64,000 nucleotides of DNA from DASUBN01 sp036000105 (GCA_036000105.1 DASYGE010000002.1:62001-126000), one strand, 5' to 3'. Positions 17,780 through 27,329 are shown, numbered from the stretch's first letter. Translations and numbers: made by a program. Notes: generated by a model not told the origin, from the letters alone.

Positions 17780-20700
17780 CTCCGTCGTTCGTCAAGATCC
17801 AGCGACTATTTCGACCTCTCTAAAAGAGGCCGTTGTTGATGCGCTACTCAACCTGACATTTTCTCGAATTAGCGGGCACGGACCAGAAGGGGCTGTGCTA
17901 TTTGGATCCAGGCCGCGAGCTGCTCTGGCTTCGGGATTCCTGCTACCTCCGCTAAAGGAGGAAGGAACCGGCGACGAAGTAACACAGCCCATCAGAATTA
18001 CAGCCCACGGCTTGGACCTTCAAACCTACCGGAACCAGAAGGGGAGCATCATTGTTACCCCTCATCTTCAAATATATGTGCGAGTGTTGCCGTCTGCCGA
18101 GGACATCTCGAAGCGATCGGATTGCGCCCCGCGATTTCGATTGAATGACGATGTTCGAAAGCAACTCATCACGCGAAAAGCTGAAGCGAGAAAAATACGG
18201 TGGGGAAAGGAGTCGGCTGGAACTCAATATGCCTATCCTGCTGAACACCCCAATTGGAAAGACATAGAGAAATCCATTAGCGAGCAAGTTCACGCCGAAA
18301 TGGGCTTGCCCTTGGATATAACTACGCTGTTTGCAGCCGAAGCGGATGGCAGCCAAATTCCAGCAGACGGCAGCGGTGCAGAAGAGGGAGTTATTGTGGG
18401 TTCGGCAGAACAGTCGCCAATCGACGACAAGCTATTTAAACCAATGGATGTTCCGCACAAGTGGGTCCGCGTACCGATTGACCAAGAGAACATTCCAACG
18501 CTCGTCTTCGACCCGTCGTTACCCTCTGCAGTGATAGCGGGCACTGCAGAGAAAGCGTCAAATGATCTAAATGTCTTTTTAGCATCCACTCTGATGAAGT
18601 GGGCTGAATCAGAAGACGGCAAGAATTGGTGCTTTAGAAAAGACCTAACTATCCGATATTCCCAATATCGCAATTGGCAGAAGTTCCTCGAGATTGTGCG
18701 AACCGACAATACAAAATCACTTGTGCTGCCTGAAATAGCAATGACCTGGGATGTTCGATGCTTACTGGATTGGTCCAACGATAACAGAACAAATGTACAC
18801 ATAAGTCTTGAAAATAAGTCGCACGAACCGGCGCGCAAGATCGATACCGTCGAACAGAGCGTCTTTCAGGTTCACCTTGACGTGCAAGTACCTAACGCTA
18901 TTCACGCGCCGCTAAAACTTGGACGCGTTAAGGCGTCATATCGCTACAACCAATACCTGGAATACCCCGCGCTCGGATTCAACGGAGGGATAGTCCAAGT
19001 CAGTACCAGCCGACCAGATGTAGTGCGGCTAAAAACGACCTGGGCACCGCGATATACGCAGCCCAGGGTCATTCCAAAATCCTACCCGGGCATCGAACCT
19101 GGGATGCGCCAATTGAGTAAGCCAGAAGGGCTTGCAGTTGTACTTCCGCTGGCACTGGCACTTGAGTCCTGGTTCGCATCTCTAGATGGCAAGATCGATG
19201 TAGCCGCGGGTTTAGAAAAATCCGATAGAATTGGAATTGAACGCGAGAAAAAGGGCTTTGCCGAAGACAAGCTTGGATGGCGCCGTGAAATTGGCGCGGT
19301 TAAGGCTGGACTTGAGATTCTTGAGGAGTCGAAGCAAGTTTGGGACATTGCTGCCAAACGCGGCAATCAGCCTGATGAACGCGCATGCGTATTTGAGGCG
19401 TGGTTAGCAATGAATGAGGCAATGGCGGACCTCATGAAGGACAAATTGAAATCAGATACAGGTTCGTGGCGCCTTTTTCAAATCGCTTTTGTGATTGCAC
19501 ACATCCCGACAATGGCCAGCCGCATCAAGAGCTTTAAAGAAAAATTTGATCGCAATCGGGATGATACGGTCACTCTTCTTTACTTCGCGACAGGTGGCGG
19601 AAAGTCTGAGGCATTTTTTGGTCTACTGGTTTTCATCCTACTTCTGGACAGATTGCGCGGTAAGCATATCGGTGTGAGCGCCATGCTTCGCTACCCATTG
19701 CGACTGTTAACGATTCAACAAGCGCAGCGCTGTGCGAAGGTATTGGCAAAAGCAGAGCGGGTTCGCCGCAAGTATTCCATCTCTGGAAAAATGTTTTCTA
19801 TCGGGTTTTGGGTTGGAAGTGGAGGTTCCCCTAATAGGCATAATTCTCCAGGTGTGAGCGACATTCCGGATATTACATCAGTACCGGCAGACGGCGAGTC
19901 GGAAGCGAAACTTCTTCTTAGAAGTATTAACTACAAGTTACTAAAAGATGCGTGGGACAAGATACCAGCGTGTCCATTTTGTGGTTCTCCAACGGTGCTT
20001 CGAAGATTCACCTCGGAAGGCGGTACTGTTGCACATGTATGTGTCAATGCCGCATGTGACTCGAACATAGGAAAATGGCAGCCTTTGCCATTCTATATAT
20101 GCGATGCAGACATTTATGACTTCGCACCATCAGTATTACTGGGAACAGTAGACAAGCTCGCGTTAATCGGACAGTCATCGCAAACGTTGCGGCGTATCTA
20201 CTCAATGTTTGGAGCGGCGATTTGGCGTGAGATATCGACGGGGCGACTTAAGATTCCGGCGGAGGGCCGAGCCCTTGGTGGCGACATTGATGCGCAGGGT
20301 TATGAGCGACTATTTCCTGCCTATCCAAACGGGAAGCGGCTGTTCTATGACCCATTTCCAAGTCTCGTCATCCAAGATGAGGCGCATCTCCTTGACGAAT
20401 CCCTTGGAACTTTCGCTGGGCTATTTGAATCGACCTTAGACGCGATTCTTGCAGAGCTATCTATCCCCCTTCACGAGCTAATCTCCCTTGAACCAGATGG
20501 TAAAACACGCCGGCGAGCCAAGATAATAGCCGCATCGGCGACAGTGTCAGATCCTGATCGACAGCTGGAGCATCTATATCTGCGCCCGGTTCCCGCAATG
20601 CAGTTCCCATATCCAGGTGAAAAGCTATACGACTCGTTCTATGCAGGGCCGGCAGATCCACCCGCGAACGAGCAAGTGCGTCGCTCACTGGGGAATGTGG

Positions 20701-21989
20701 AGGAGCGTTCGCAATGGGGCCGCGTGTATGCCGCATTCATGACCAATGGGCGTGCCCACACAACTACTACAGTGGCGGTCCTCTCGAATTTTCATACCAT
20801 AATTTCTGAGCTTCTTCTGTCCCTTACGGGAGACGACCCGGCTCGGGCGGAGCGCGCCCAACTGAGCCTTTCGGACGCGCTGTCGCCCTCAGGATTGCAT
20901 GGGTTCTACCGCGAAACAATTTTAAGAGCTAGCCACTCGGACCTTGCCACGCTTGTGGATCTCCATCGGATTGCTCTTACATATGTGACTAACAAAAAGG
21001 GCGGCGACCAGATCATGGCCGCGGAGTTCGAAGAAACTAGAAAGCGGCATGCGGAGCGCAAGTTACCGATTACAGATCTCCGCACCGAGCTTATTACGGG
21101 ATCTGTGTCACAAGGAGATATACAGAAGACGGTAGAAGAGGCCCAAGCCAGGCCGCGCCCTGGCGAAGCGTTGCCTGATTTAGCAACTTCATTAAGATCT
21201 GTGATCGCAACGTCGGCCATATCGCATGGGGTAGACGTAGAAGAGCTCAATTCCATGTTCTTTGCTGGTATGCCATCGGATATAGCTGAATACATTCAAG
21301 CTTCGTCGAGAGTGGGCCGCTCACACGTTGGATTCGTCGTTCTGATTCCCACACCCCAACGCAGGAGAGATAGGTACATAGTTGAAGTCTTTGATAGCTA
21401 TCATCGCTTCCTTGAGCGCATGGTGTCGCCGGCAGCGATCGATAGATGGGCTGGACGCGCAATTGAACGCGTGCTGCCAAGTGTAATCCAGACCTATCTT
21501 GCTGGTGTTGCCTACGTTGACGCCATCTACACAGCCTTGGCTGATGGCAGGCAACAAGTCACAGAATTGACCTGGATTCCTAATGTCGTAAATCGCTATG
21601 TCCGACAGAACACAAGGGAACCATTCGTCAATGGTCTCTGTTCCTTCGTTGAGAAAGCTCTTGGATTGCAGAGCGAGAACGCAGCGCCCGGTGCAAGGAA
21701 ACACTATCAGGAGCTTGTGCGCAGTCGAATCGAAGCGACGCTTACAGAGTGGAGCCGCGACATGTTGGGCGAACAGCGCAGTTTGTTCGACTATTTTAAG
21801 GCGCAACAGAGCGCTCTCAAACGACCGATGACTTCACTAAGAGATGTTGATGAGGCGGGGGCAATTTACTTCGGTCGGCGAGATTTGGTCAGTCGCAGAT
21901 CTATTGACGACGATACTGCGCGTCGCGTGATGCGCTTGATTCGACGTGGCACAGCCGAAGACGGTGACCTGGAGTTGGGCGAGATTTAA
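17772..21989 (+). CDS. DrmA-like helicase of DISARM-like operon
   Basis: This 1405-residue SF2-type helicase has Walker A FATGGGKSEAF (about 606-614), motif Ia RYPLRLLTIQQAQR, a Cys cluster that looks like a zinc ribbon inserted between the lobes (CPFCG ... CVNAACD, about 733-776), DEAHLLDE (about 869), SAT (about 922), ATSAISHGVDV and QASSRVGRS (about 1176). The family is the DISARM core protein DrmA, which with DrmB forms a DNA-translocating complex that senses incoming DNA. ATG 17772 overlaps the end of the previous gene; ATG 17757 in frame is an alternative. drmB follows after 12 bp. Confidence 0.85.
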   Translation: MSSSVVRQDPATISTSLKEAVVDALLNLTFSRISGHGPEGAVLFGSRPRAALASGFLLPPLKEEGTGDEVTQPIRITAHGLDLQTYRNQKGSIIVTPHLQIYVRVLPSAEDISKRSDCAPRFRLNDDVRKQLITRKAEARKIRWGKESAGTQYAYPAEHPNWKDIEKSISEQVHAEMGLPLDITTLFAAEADGSQIPADGSGAEEGVIVGSAEQSPIDDKLFKPMDVPHKWVRVPIDQENIPTLVFDPSLPSAVIAGTAEKASNDLNVFLASTLMKWAESEDGKNWCFRKDLTIRYSQYRNWQKFLEIVRTDNTKSLVLPEIAMTWDVRCLLDWSNDNRTNVHISLENKSHEPARKIDTVEQSVFQVHLDVQVPNAIHAPLKLGRVKASYRYNQYLEYPALGFNGGIVQVSTSRPDVVRLKTTWAPRYTQPRVIPKSYPGIEPGMRQLSKPEGLAVVLPLALALESWFASLDGKIDVAAGLEKSDRIGIEREKKGFAEDKLGWRREIGAVKAGLEILEESKQVWDIAAKRGNQPDERACVFEAWLAMNEAMADLMKDKLKSDTGSWRLFQIAFVIAHIPTMASRIKSFKEKFDRNRDDTVTLLYFATGGGKSEAFFGLLVFILLLDRLRGKHIGVSAMLRYPLRLLTIQQAQRCAKVLAKAERVRRKYSISGKMFSIGFWVGSGGSPNRHNSPGVSDIPDITSVPADGESEAKLLLRSINYKLLKDAWDKIPACPFCGSPTVLRRFTSEGGTVAHVCVNAACDSNIGKWQPLPFYICDADIYDFAPSVLLGTVDKLALIGQSSQTLRRIYSMFGAAIWREISTGRLKIPAEGRALGGDIDAQGYERLFPAYPNGKRLFYDPFPSLVIQDEAHLLDESLGTFAGLFESTLDAILAELSIPLHELISLEPDGKTRRRAKIIAASATVSDPDRQLEHLYLRPVPAMQFPYPGEKLYDSFYAGPADPPANEQVRRSLGNVEERSQWGRVYAAFMTNGRAHTTTTVAVLSNFHTIISELLLSLTGDDPARAERAQLSLSDALSPSGLHGFYRETILRASHSDLATLVDLHRIALTYVTNKKGGDQIMAAEFEETRKRHAERKLPITDLRTELITGSVSQGDIQKTVEEAQARPRPGEALPDLATSLRSVIATSAISHGVDVEELNSMFFAGMPSDIAEYIQASSRVGRSHVGFVVLIPTPQRRRDRYIVEVFDSYHRFLERMVSPAAIDRWAGRAIERVLPSVIQTYLAGVAYVDAIYTALADGRQQVTELTWIPNVVNRYVRQNTREPFVNGLCSFVEKALGLQSENAAPGARKHYQELVRSRIEATLTEWSRDMLGEQRSLFDYFKAQQSALKRPMTSLRDVDEAGAIYFGRRDLVSRRSIDDDTARRVMRLIRRGTAEDGDLELGEI

Positions 21990-22001
21990 TAGGGGATAGT
22001 T

Positions 22002-24245
22002 ATGGCCCGGGCATATCGAAAACATGATGGCGGTGACGAGAGACAACCATCGGCTCCAAAAATGTCTCGATCACGTAATCAACTTGCGACCGCATATGCA
22101 CCCGGGGTGATCTTCACTTTCGAGGGAGGCCTAGGAGCGTGTCTATCCATACCAGACCAGAAACGAAATCCCAATGTTGCTAAGGTAGATGCGGAAATAA
22201 AGATGCAGATTCACCTGCGACTGCGCGAAATCTGGCAGAGCTGGTATAACCGGGCGATGGAGGGGGGAACCAAGGAGCATCCGGCACTGTCGACACTCTG
22301 TCTGGATCCAGCCCTACTTCGAGATGGAACCTATCGAGAGCCTGCGGCGGATCAATTTGAGCTTGTTGATCCGCTGGCCATGAATTACATACCAGCACCT
22401 CTAGACTTTGTCTGCAATACATGTGGGCGCTTTGAGGGCTACGACTCTCTTCGCTCGATTAATACGAATATCGAACGATTTGCACAACGCAATTGCGATA
22501 GCAAATTTACCGAGCATAGGGGGACTTGTCGATGGCGCCAGTTGGATGTCATTTTCGTTCACTGGTCAGGTACTTGGCTCGCTCCGACACCTGGCAGATG
22601 GGAATGGAGTGTTGACAAGCAGGAACTGCAGAGGCCTTTTCGATCGTGCGCGGTGTGCAAGAGTACAAAGTTCTACCTAGTCGATAAATCTCCACGTATT
22701 GGTGAATGGGTATTCGAATGTGAAAATGGGCACAAGGATGGTGATAGCTGGCTTCAGAATGATCCGGCGACAACTCAATTGCTTGGCGATGAATGCAAAA
22801 TACGCCCCCCGCGGTGGCGAAGAATGGAGCCCATTTCCTATCGTGCAACGCCTGCGTTCTATCCGCACTCGGAACAATTTGTCGTAATCGCACCAGATCA
22901 GAGAGACCTCCTACTATTACTCCAAGAAGGCAACGAGACATCCCTAGAGCGGTTTGCAGCCGACAGATTTGGGATTGGGGAAAAGCCGTTGTCCGACGAG
23001 GAGGTATTGGATCACTTGCGGCGAATTGGTGAGTCCAGCAAGGTGTCGCTGTACGAGTTCATAAAAGAAACAATCTCAGAGTTTCGGGGAAAACCCATGG
23101 AGGGACAGGCGCGTGATCGGCTAACCGGGATGATGCGCGATTGGAGGAATACGTCAGGTTTGCTTCCCACACGTCACGAGGCGCCGCCCTGGCTGGATAA
23201 CCTTATCCGCGACCGTCCGCTCTACGGTAGGAGATATGACCCGCTTGCTCTGGCAGTGGAACACGAGGCGCTTGCTCGTAGTGTGCTGCGCCGTCCGGCG
23301 CTCGATGCGGGACGCTCACCGTTTGTTAGATTTGACAATCCCGACCCAGACGTAGCCCCGCGGGCTGCAGTTCCACAGGACGATGATCGAAAAGGCATCG
23401 AATCTGCCTTTGGGGCTATGGGCATTGACGAAATGGGGCTCATTCGTGAATTTGACCTTTGTAGGTTCACTCATGGCTTCACAAGGATGTCCACGGACCC
23501 GTTAATTGAAAAATCTGATCAACAGCAGGTGCGGTTCCCCGTGCGGCTGAATCTGTTTCAGACTCTCGGCAATGACAAGATACCTATCTACGTTGTCACA
23601 CAGGCGAACGAGGCGATATATGTGCGGCTCAGCTCAGAAGCCGTGTGTAGGTGGCTGGGTGAGATTGGAGTGGACGATCAAGCATCATGGAAGGGGATTG
23701 TGGCGGCGCAACTGGGCGCACACATTCTTCAGACGGCAACGCCATTCGGTAAGTTCTTTTCTCAGCTTAACCCCGGGCCGGCAAATAGCTATAGGTACGT
23801 CTATACGCTTCTACACACTTACTCGCACGCTTTTATGAAGGCGATAGCAGAGTTCTCGGGTCTCGATTTGGGAAGTTTGGGCGAGTATGTATTTCCTGCA
23901 GATATGGCGTTCGTCGTCTATCGCAATGGTACTACCATGGACCTTGGGAACTTGTCTGCTCTTTGGCGGAACTACGGTACGGAGTTCTTGGAGCATCTTC
24001 TACAGCCAAAAACGCTCCTGTGCGGTGCGGGCAGCCTTTGTGACTCTTCTGGTGGCGCGTGCCCGAGTTGTATCGTCGTACCCGAGACTTCTTGTATTGC
24101 GGCGAATCAACTTCTCTCCAGATCCGTATTGCGATTTGGGCCTGCTCCGCGCGAGGATAGTTCTCACACGGGGTCGCAGATTCCAGGATTTCTCGATGTA
24201 TGCATGGAACGCTGCATAGAGAAGCCTAGGGGTCAAGTCTTGTAA
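22002..24245 (+). CDS. DrmB-like DUF1998 protein of DISARM-like operon
   Basis: This 747-residue partner of DrmA shows an N-terminal Cys set (VCNTCGRF near 136, NCDSKF, GTCRWR), a second near 214 (CAVCKSTKF ... CENGH), and the C-terminal DUF1998 signature from about 672: LCGAGSLCDSSGGACPSC, then CIAANQLLSRSVL. In DISARM, DrmAB is the DNA-loading core. AGGGGATAG precedes ATG 22002. The last codons (GQVL and stop) fall within a GGGGTCAAGTCTTGTAAT repeat, so the natural 3' end may have been altered slightly. No drmC-like PLD gene follows. Confidence 0.82.
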   Translation: MARAYRKHDGGDERQPSAPKMSRSRNQLATAYAPGVIFTFEGGLGACLSIPDQKRNPNVAKVDAEIKMQIHLRLREIWQSWYNRAMEGGTKEHPALSTLCLDPALLRDGTYREPAADQFELVDPLAMNYIPAPLDFVCNTCGRFEGYDSLRSINTNIERFAQRNCDSKFTEHRGTCRWRQLDVIFVHWSGTWLAPTPGRWEWSVDKQELQRPFRSCAVCKSTKFYLVDKSPRIGEWVFECENGHKDGDSWLQNDPATTQLLGDECKIRPPRWRRMEPISYRATPAFYPHSEQFVVIAPDQRDLLLLLQEGNETSLERFAADRFGIGEKPLSDEEVLDHLRRIGESSKVSLYEFIKETISEFRGKPMEGQARDRLTGMMRDWRNTSGLLPTRHEAPPWLDNLIRDRPLYGRRYDPLALAVEHEALARSVLRRPALDAGRSPFVRFDNPDPDVAPRAAVPQDDDRKGIESAFGAMGIDEMGLIREFDLCRFTHGFTRMSTDPLIEKSDQQQVRFPVRLNLFQTLGNDKIPIYVVTQANEAIYVRLSSEAVCRWLGEIGVDDQASWKGIVAAQLGAHILQTATPFGKFFSQLNPGPANSYRYVYTLLHTYSHAFMKAIAEFSGLDLGSLGEYVFPADMAFVVYRNGTTMDLGNLSALWRNYGTEFLEHLLQPKTLLCGAGSLCDSSGGACPSCIVVPETSCIAANQLLSRSVLRFGPAPREDSSHTGSQIPGFLDVCMERCIEKPRGQVL

Positions 24246-24293
24246 TATAGTTATAGAAGGGAAATGGGGAAATGGGGTCAGGTCTTGTATTGA
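24229..24293. repeat. Two GGGGTCARGTCTTGTA repeats at the end of the DISARM-like operon
   Basis: GGGGTCAAGTCTTGTAAT (24229-24246) contains the drmB stop, and GGGGTCAGGTCTTGTATTGA (24274-24293) follows. From general knowledge, sequences of this type flank REP-associated tyrosine transposase genes in many gammaproteobacteria. No transposase is present, so this looks like a scar at the island's right edge. Confidence 0.6.
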
Positions 24294-24379
24294 TACATCG
24301 ATATCTGCCTATCCTCTCGCCGCCGCGCAATCATCGATCCGTAAAGAGTACGACATGCTGCTTCGCATTTCGCGCTTGG

Positions 24380-24535
24380 CAGCGAGGCTGTGCCGGGAGC
24401 CGAGAGGCTGGGTCGCTGGTGCGACCTTCCCCGCTTCACATCCCTGTTTCGCGGGCAGGTACGGCCCATGCTTTCCATGCATGGGCGTTCGCAGCATCGC
24501 GGCAGTGCCGCGATGCTGCTCACCTACGCGTAGAA
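24380..24535. repeat. Mosaic palindromic repeat cluster 5
   Basis: This is a reverse-orientation copy of modules seen in clusters 1 and 2: GGTCGCTGGTGCGACCTTCC (about 24412-24431) and GCATCGCGGCAGTGCCGCGATGC, which is written here by its ends only (24494-24517). It separates the defence operon from the zinc-ribbon gene. Confidence 0.65.
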
Positions 24536-24592
24536 TGTACTGGAACCAAGACAGTCTGATTGAAGCTCGAAACCGCAGGAAAGGAAAGCAAG

Positions 24593-25030
24593 ATGAAATG
24601 CCCTAAATGCAGCACGGACTTGGTGCCGGCGATCCGGCACAAGATTCAGGTCAACTCCTGTCCATCCTGCAAGGGGATGTGGTTCGACGCTCAAGAGCTC
24701 AATCAACTGGAAGACGAGGCTTTCGACTTCGGTGACGATGCGAAGGGCACCGTGGTCTTCAATTCCACACCCACCACGGATAAATGCCCCCAATGCAGCT
24801 CAGCCTTGAGCAAATTCCATTACCGGTTCTACGATCTGGAGATGGAATTCTGCGGCAGTCAGCACGGCTACTGGCTGACTGCGGATGAGGACGACCGGGT
24901 CCTGGAGCTGATGAAGCAGGAGGAGAAGGATTACGAGCGGAAGGTGCTGGCCGAGGACCAATGGTCCAGGACCTTGAAACACATGCGCTCCGGCACCTTC
25001 TTCAGCAAAGTGAAGAACCTGTTCCGCTAA
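24593..25030 (+). CDS. Zinc-ribbon protein, TFIIB-type zinc finger
   Basis: This 145-residue protein has an N-terminal zinc ribbon CPKC ... CPSCKGMWFD, the pattern of the zf-TFIIB family whose members carry KGxWFDxxEL. A second Cys pair CPQCSS with a later C (EFCGSQHGYWL) repeats the layout, giving two ribbon-like units. The tail is charged and helical. Family members are common small proteobacterial proteins of unknown role. ATG 24593 has AGGAAAGGAAAG upstream; an in-frame ATG at 24560 is less likely. A strong terminator follows. Confidence 0.82.
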   Translation: MKCPKCSTDLVPAIRHKIQVNSCPSCKGMWFDAQELNQLEDEAFDFGDDAKGTVVFNSTPTTDKCPQCSSALSKFHYRFYDLEMEFCGSQHGYWLTADEDDRVLELMKQEEKDYERKVLAEDQWSRTLKHMRSGTFFSKVKNLFR

Positions 25031-25052
25031 GCCCTGGGCAGAACTCTATATG

Positions 25053-25086
25053 GCAGCGGCCCGTGAGAAAACTCACGGGCCGCTGC
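25053..25086 (+). terminator. Hairpin terminator after the zinc-ribbon gene
   Basis: A 15-bp perfect stem (25053-25067 with 25072-25086) closes a loop of four A. The T-run is weak (CGTCTTCAT), but position and stem strength fit a terminator. Confidence 0.7.
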
Positions 25087-25222
25087 GTCTTCATCTAACT
25101 AATCGATGAGGTCAGTGCCCCTGCCGTAGGTCGGCCCGGCCTTTCCAAGGATTTCTGGGCCTTCTTGATCCCACTCCAATCCCCCTCCACCAAATCTACC
25201 GTCTATATCTACCGTCTATCGG

Positions 25223-25269
25223 TTGACACCCAACCCCTCCCTTGCGGTATCTATTCATTATCTATTCAT
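25223..25269. repeat. TTGACA...TATCTATTCA element, copy 1
   Basis: TTGACACCCAACCCCTCCC is followed by GTATCTATTCA and TTATCTATTCA. The same promoter-like unit recurs at 27575 and 27787. Here it faces no obvious gene and runs into repeat cluster 6. Confidence 0.6.
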
Positions 25270-25289
25270 ATGGCCGACCCATGCGCCAC

Positions 25290-25890
25290 CTCCCCGGCTT
25301 CGCAAGCAGGAGCCAGAGCCAAGATTCTGGGTGACTTCGTCACCTGCCCGCTGCGTAGAGAAAGAAGCCAGAGCCGGGTGGCTGCTGATGCAAGAATGAA
25401 GATGCCGGGTGATGGGATCACCTTCCCAGCTGCGCTTCCTCGGCAACTCGGCGGCTTGCTCCCGGCGCCGCTCTACCTCCTCCATCCATGGAGTCGTACC
25501 GCCTACATCCCTGTAGGTGTGTTCCGCTGGCGGGTCCGCCTGCGCTGTCCCTGCGCAGTCGTTCGCAGCTGTGCTGCTCACCTACGCCGGCGGCACAGCC
25601 CATGCCCGCAGCGCTACGCATCCAGCTCTGCTCGCGGTCCAGGGTATACATCCCTGCATACCCGCCCGAAGCTTTGCTTCGGGCCCTGCATGGGCGTTCG
25701 CAGCTAGCGCTGCTCACCTTCGCCGGCAGGCCCGCCCATGCTCTCCCTCGGCAACTCGGCGGCTTGCTCCCGGCGCCGCTCTACCGCCTACGTCCTGTAG
25801 GCGTGCTCCTGCGTTGCTCTCGACGGCTTGTTCCCGACGCCGTTCTATCGCCTACCTCCATGTAGGCGTACCTCCTGGGTCCCTCCAGTC
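25290..25890. repeat. Mosaic palindromic repeat cluster 6 (largest)
   Basis: About 600 bp are made of the same hairpin modules, mostly in reverse orientation. Examples are CTCGGCAACTCGGCGGCTTG twice (near 25439 and 25747), CCGGCGCCGCTCTACC twice, GCCTACGTCCTGTAGGCG and CGCCTACCTCCATGTAGGCG. Several long frames exist on both strands, but their products are repetitive and unlike proteins. The cluster extends into the 3' end of the AbiEi-like gene. Confidence 0.7.
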
Positions 25891-26565
25891 GTGCACGGGC
25901 GTCCGCGGCATGCCGCGGACCCAGGCATCCAGCAGGGCAGACACGCCTGCGGCGCGGGCCAGGGTCCGGAGCCGGGCTTTCTTCAGCAGCTCCACGTCCA
26001 CGTCGCCGCGCGGCGGCAGGTGGCGGGTGCTACGCGGGCTGGCCGCGAGATAGAGCCAGTCCACCAAGGCCTTTTCGGGCGTCGCCCGGGCATGCTCGTA
26101 AGCGCCCGCGGGTTCGAGCCTGTCTGCGGGTTCGCCCGCTTCCAGGATGCGCCGTGGCATGCCATGGAACTGGAAGCTGCCCGCGTGGGTGAGCTGGCGG
26201 CCGAGCCGGGGCGCCCGGGGATCCAGGGGCACGACGGCGGTGACGATGCGTGTGGGGTTGTTGAGCACGCCGGCGTCCGCGAGCACGGTGTTGAGGGAGA
26301 CCACGGCGTCGCCCCGCAGCCAGGGGGCTGCGTCCGCGAGGGCGCCGGGGCGTGGTCGCCAGCGGTTGAGGTAGAGTCCGCGCACCACGGCTTGCAAGCT
26401 GCCGCTCTTGCCGGCGGCGCCGATCCAGTGGGTCAGGCTGCTGGCAGCCATGTCCTCGCCGCCGCGCGCGGTGCGCGCCATGCGCGCGAGCAGGTCGCGG
26501 CTGAGCACGGCAGGCGCTGCCTCGGCCCGCAGCCGCTCTTCGAGGCGGATCTGCCAGGGTTTCAC
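25852..26565 (-). CDS. AbiEi-like antitoxin
   Basis: This 237-residue protein matches the AbiEi antitoxin layout: an N-terminal winged-helix-like region (LTHWIGAAGKSGSLQAVVRGLYLN) and a C-terminal region that includes ATPEKALVDWLYLA. Type IV antitoxins of this kind repress the operon and counter the nucleotidyltransferase. It starts at GTG 26565, overlapping the toxin stop (GTGA). The order toxin first, antitoxin second is reversed from classical abiE. The last residues (about DPGGTPTWR) are encoded by repeat-cluster sequence, so the original C-terminus may have been replaced. Confidence 0.75.
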   Translation of the reverse strand: MKPWQIRLEERLRAEAAPAVLSRDLLARMARTARGGEDMAASSLTHWIGAAGKSGSLQAVVRGLYLNRWRPRPGALADAAPWLRGDAVVSLNTVLADAGVLNNPTRIVTAVVPLDPRAPRLGRQLTHAGSFQFHGMPRRILEAGEPADRLEPAGAYEHARATPEKALVDWLYLAASPRSTRHLPPRGDVDVELLKKARLRTLARAAGVSALLDAWVRGMPRTPVHDWRDPGGTPTWR

Positions 26566-27329
26566 GGCGGGGCGGCGCTAAGCTGCCGCTCGAGATATTC
26601 GCCCACGCGGAGTTTCATGGCGGTCCACTCGGTCTCGTCCAGGCGCGCGGCAGCGGCGGGGGCGAGCGAGCCTTCGAGTTCGGCGCGGTAGCGGTCATAG
26701 CCCAAGGCGTCGAGGTGTTCCCAGAGCACCTGCACCGGTTCGCGCCCGCCGAGGCCGGCGCGCCCCACCGCCCAGGCGACGAGCGCGGGCGGGATGTCCC
26801 CGGCGGGGCCCCTGAGCAGATCCAGGTCGTACACGTCCCGCGGCACCTCGCGCCCGAGTAGCGCTGCGAGCTTGGTGGCGGCGAGCGTGGCTTCGTCATA
26901 GACATCCACCCAGAAGCGGGCGATGCCGGTCGCCGCCCGCGGCTCGAAGGGCTTCTGGACGACCACCCCGGGCGGCGCCCGGCGCGGGTCGCGCGAGACT
27001 TCGATCTCCAGGTGCTGGCGCAGGCCGGCGGCGTCGCTGAAGTTCAGCTTCCAGCGCGGGCTCTGCTCCGCCTTGCCGGGCTCCGAGACGATGAGGTCCT
27101 TGAGCGCCAAGCCCCGGGCCGCGGCCTCGATGGCGTGGCGCACGCTGGTGTGCAGGGAATCCGCACTGCGCTTCGCGCCGACGAAATCCAGGTCTATGTC
27201 CTGGGTGAGCCGCTCGGGGCCGAAGAGCGCGCGCAGCGCGCCGCCGCCCTTGAGGACGAAACCCGAACCCCGCTTCTGGAACAGGGCACGGGCGAAGCGC
27301 TCCAGGAACTGTTCACGCAGCGCGGCCAT
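26562..27329 (-). CDS. AbiEii-like nucleotidyltransferase toxin
   Basis: This 255-residue protein is of the AbiEii/AbiGii nucleotidyltransferase family. It has VLKGGGALRALFG (about 25-37), then the catalytic acidic motif LTQDIDLDFVG (about 41-51), and later DVYDEATLAATKLAALLGRE, a typical core region. Characterised members modify tRNA or other targets with nucleotides and abort phage infection. ATG 27329 has only a weak ribosome site. The promoter probably lies in the AT-rich stretch at 27330-27400, which has an imperfect dyad around AAGTTAGTAA/ATAACTTACTT. Confidence 0.8.
   Translation of the reverse strand: MAALREQFLERFARALFQKRGSGFVLKGGGALRALFGPERLTQDIDLDFVGAKRSADSLHTSVRHAIEAAARGLALKDLIVSEPGKAEQSPRWKLNFSDAAGLRQHLEIEVSRDPRRAPPGVVVQKPFEPRAATGIARFWVDVYDEATLAATKLAALLGREVPRDVYDLDLLRGPAGDIPPALVAWAVGRAGLGGREPVQVLWEHLDALGYDRYRAELEGSLAPAAAARLDETEWTAMKLRVGEYLERQLSAAPP

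Noticed and set aside
12259..24245. BREX or Druantia as the identity of the defence operon
   Set aside because: No PglZ, BrxL or BrxC genes are seen, and the helicase and DUF1998 domains are on separate proteins, unlike the fused DruE.
25165..26053. Several overlapping frames of 100-180 residues in repeat cluster 6
   Set aside because: They are made of palindromic repeat modules on both strands and lack start signals or protein-like sequence.
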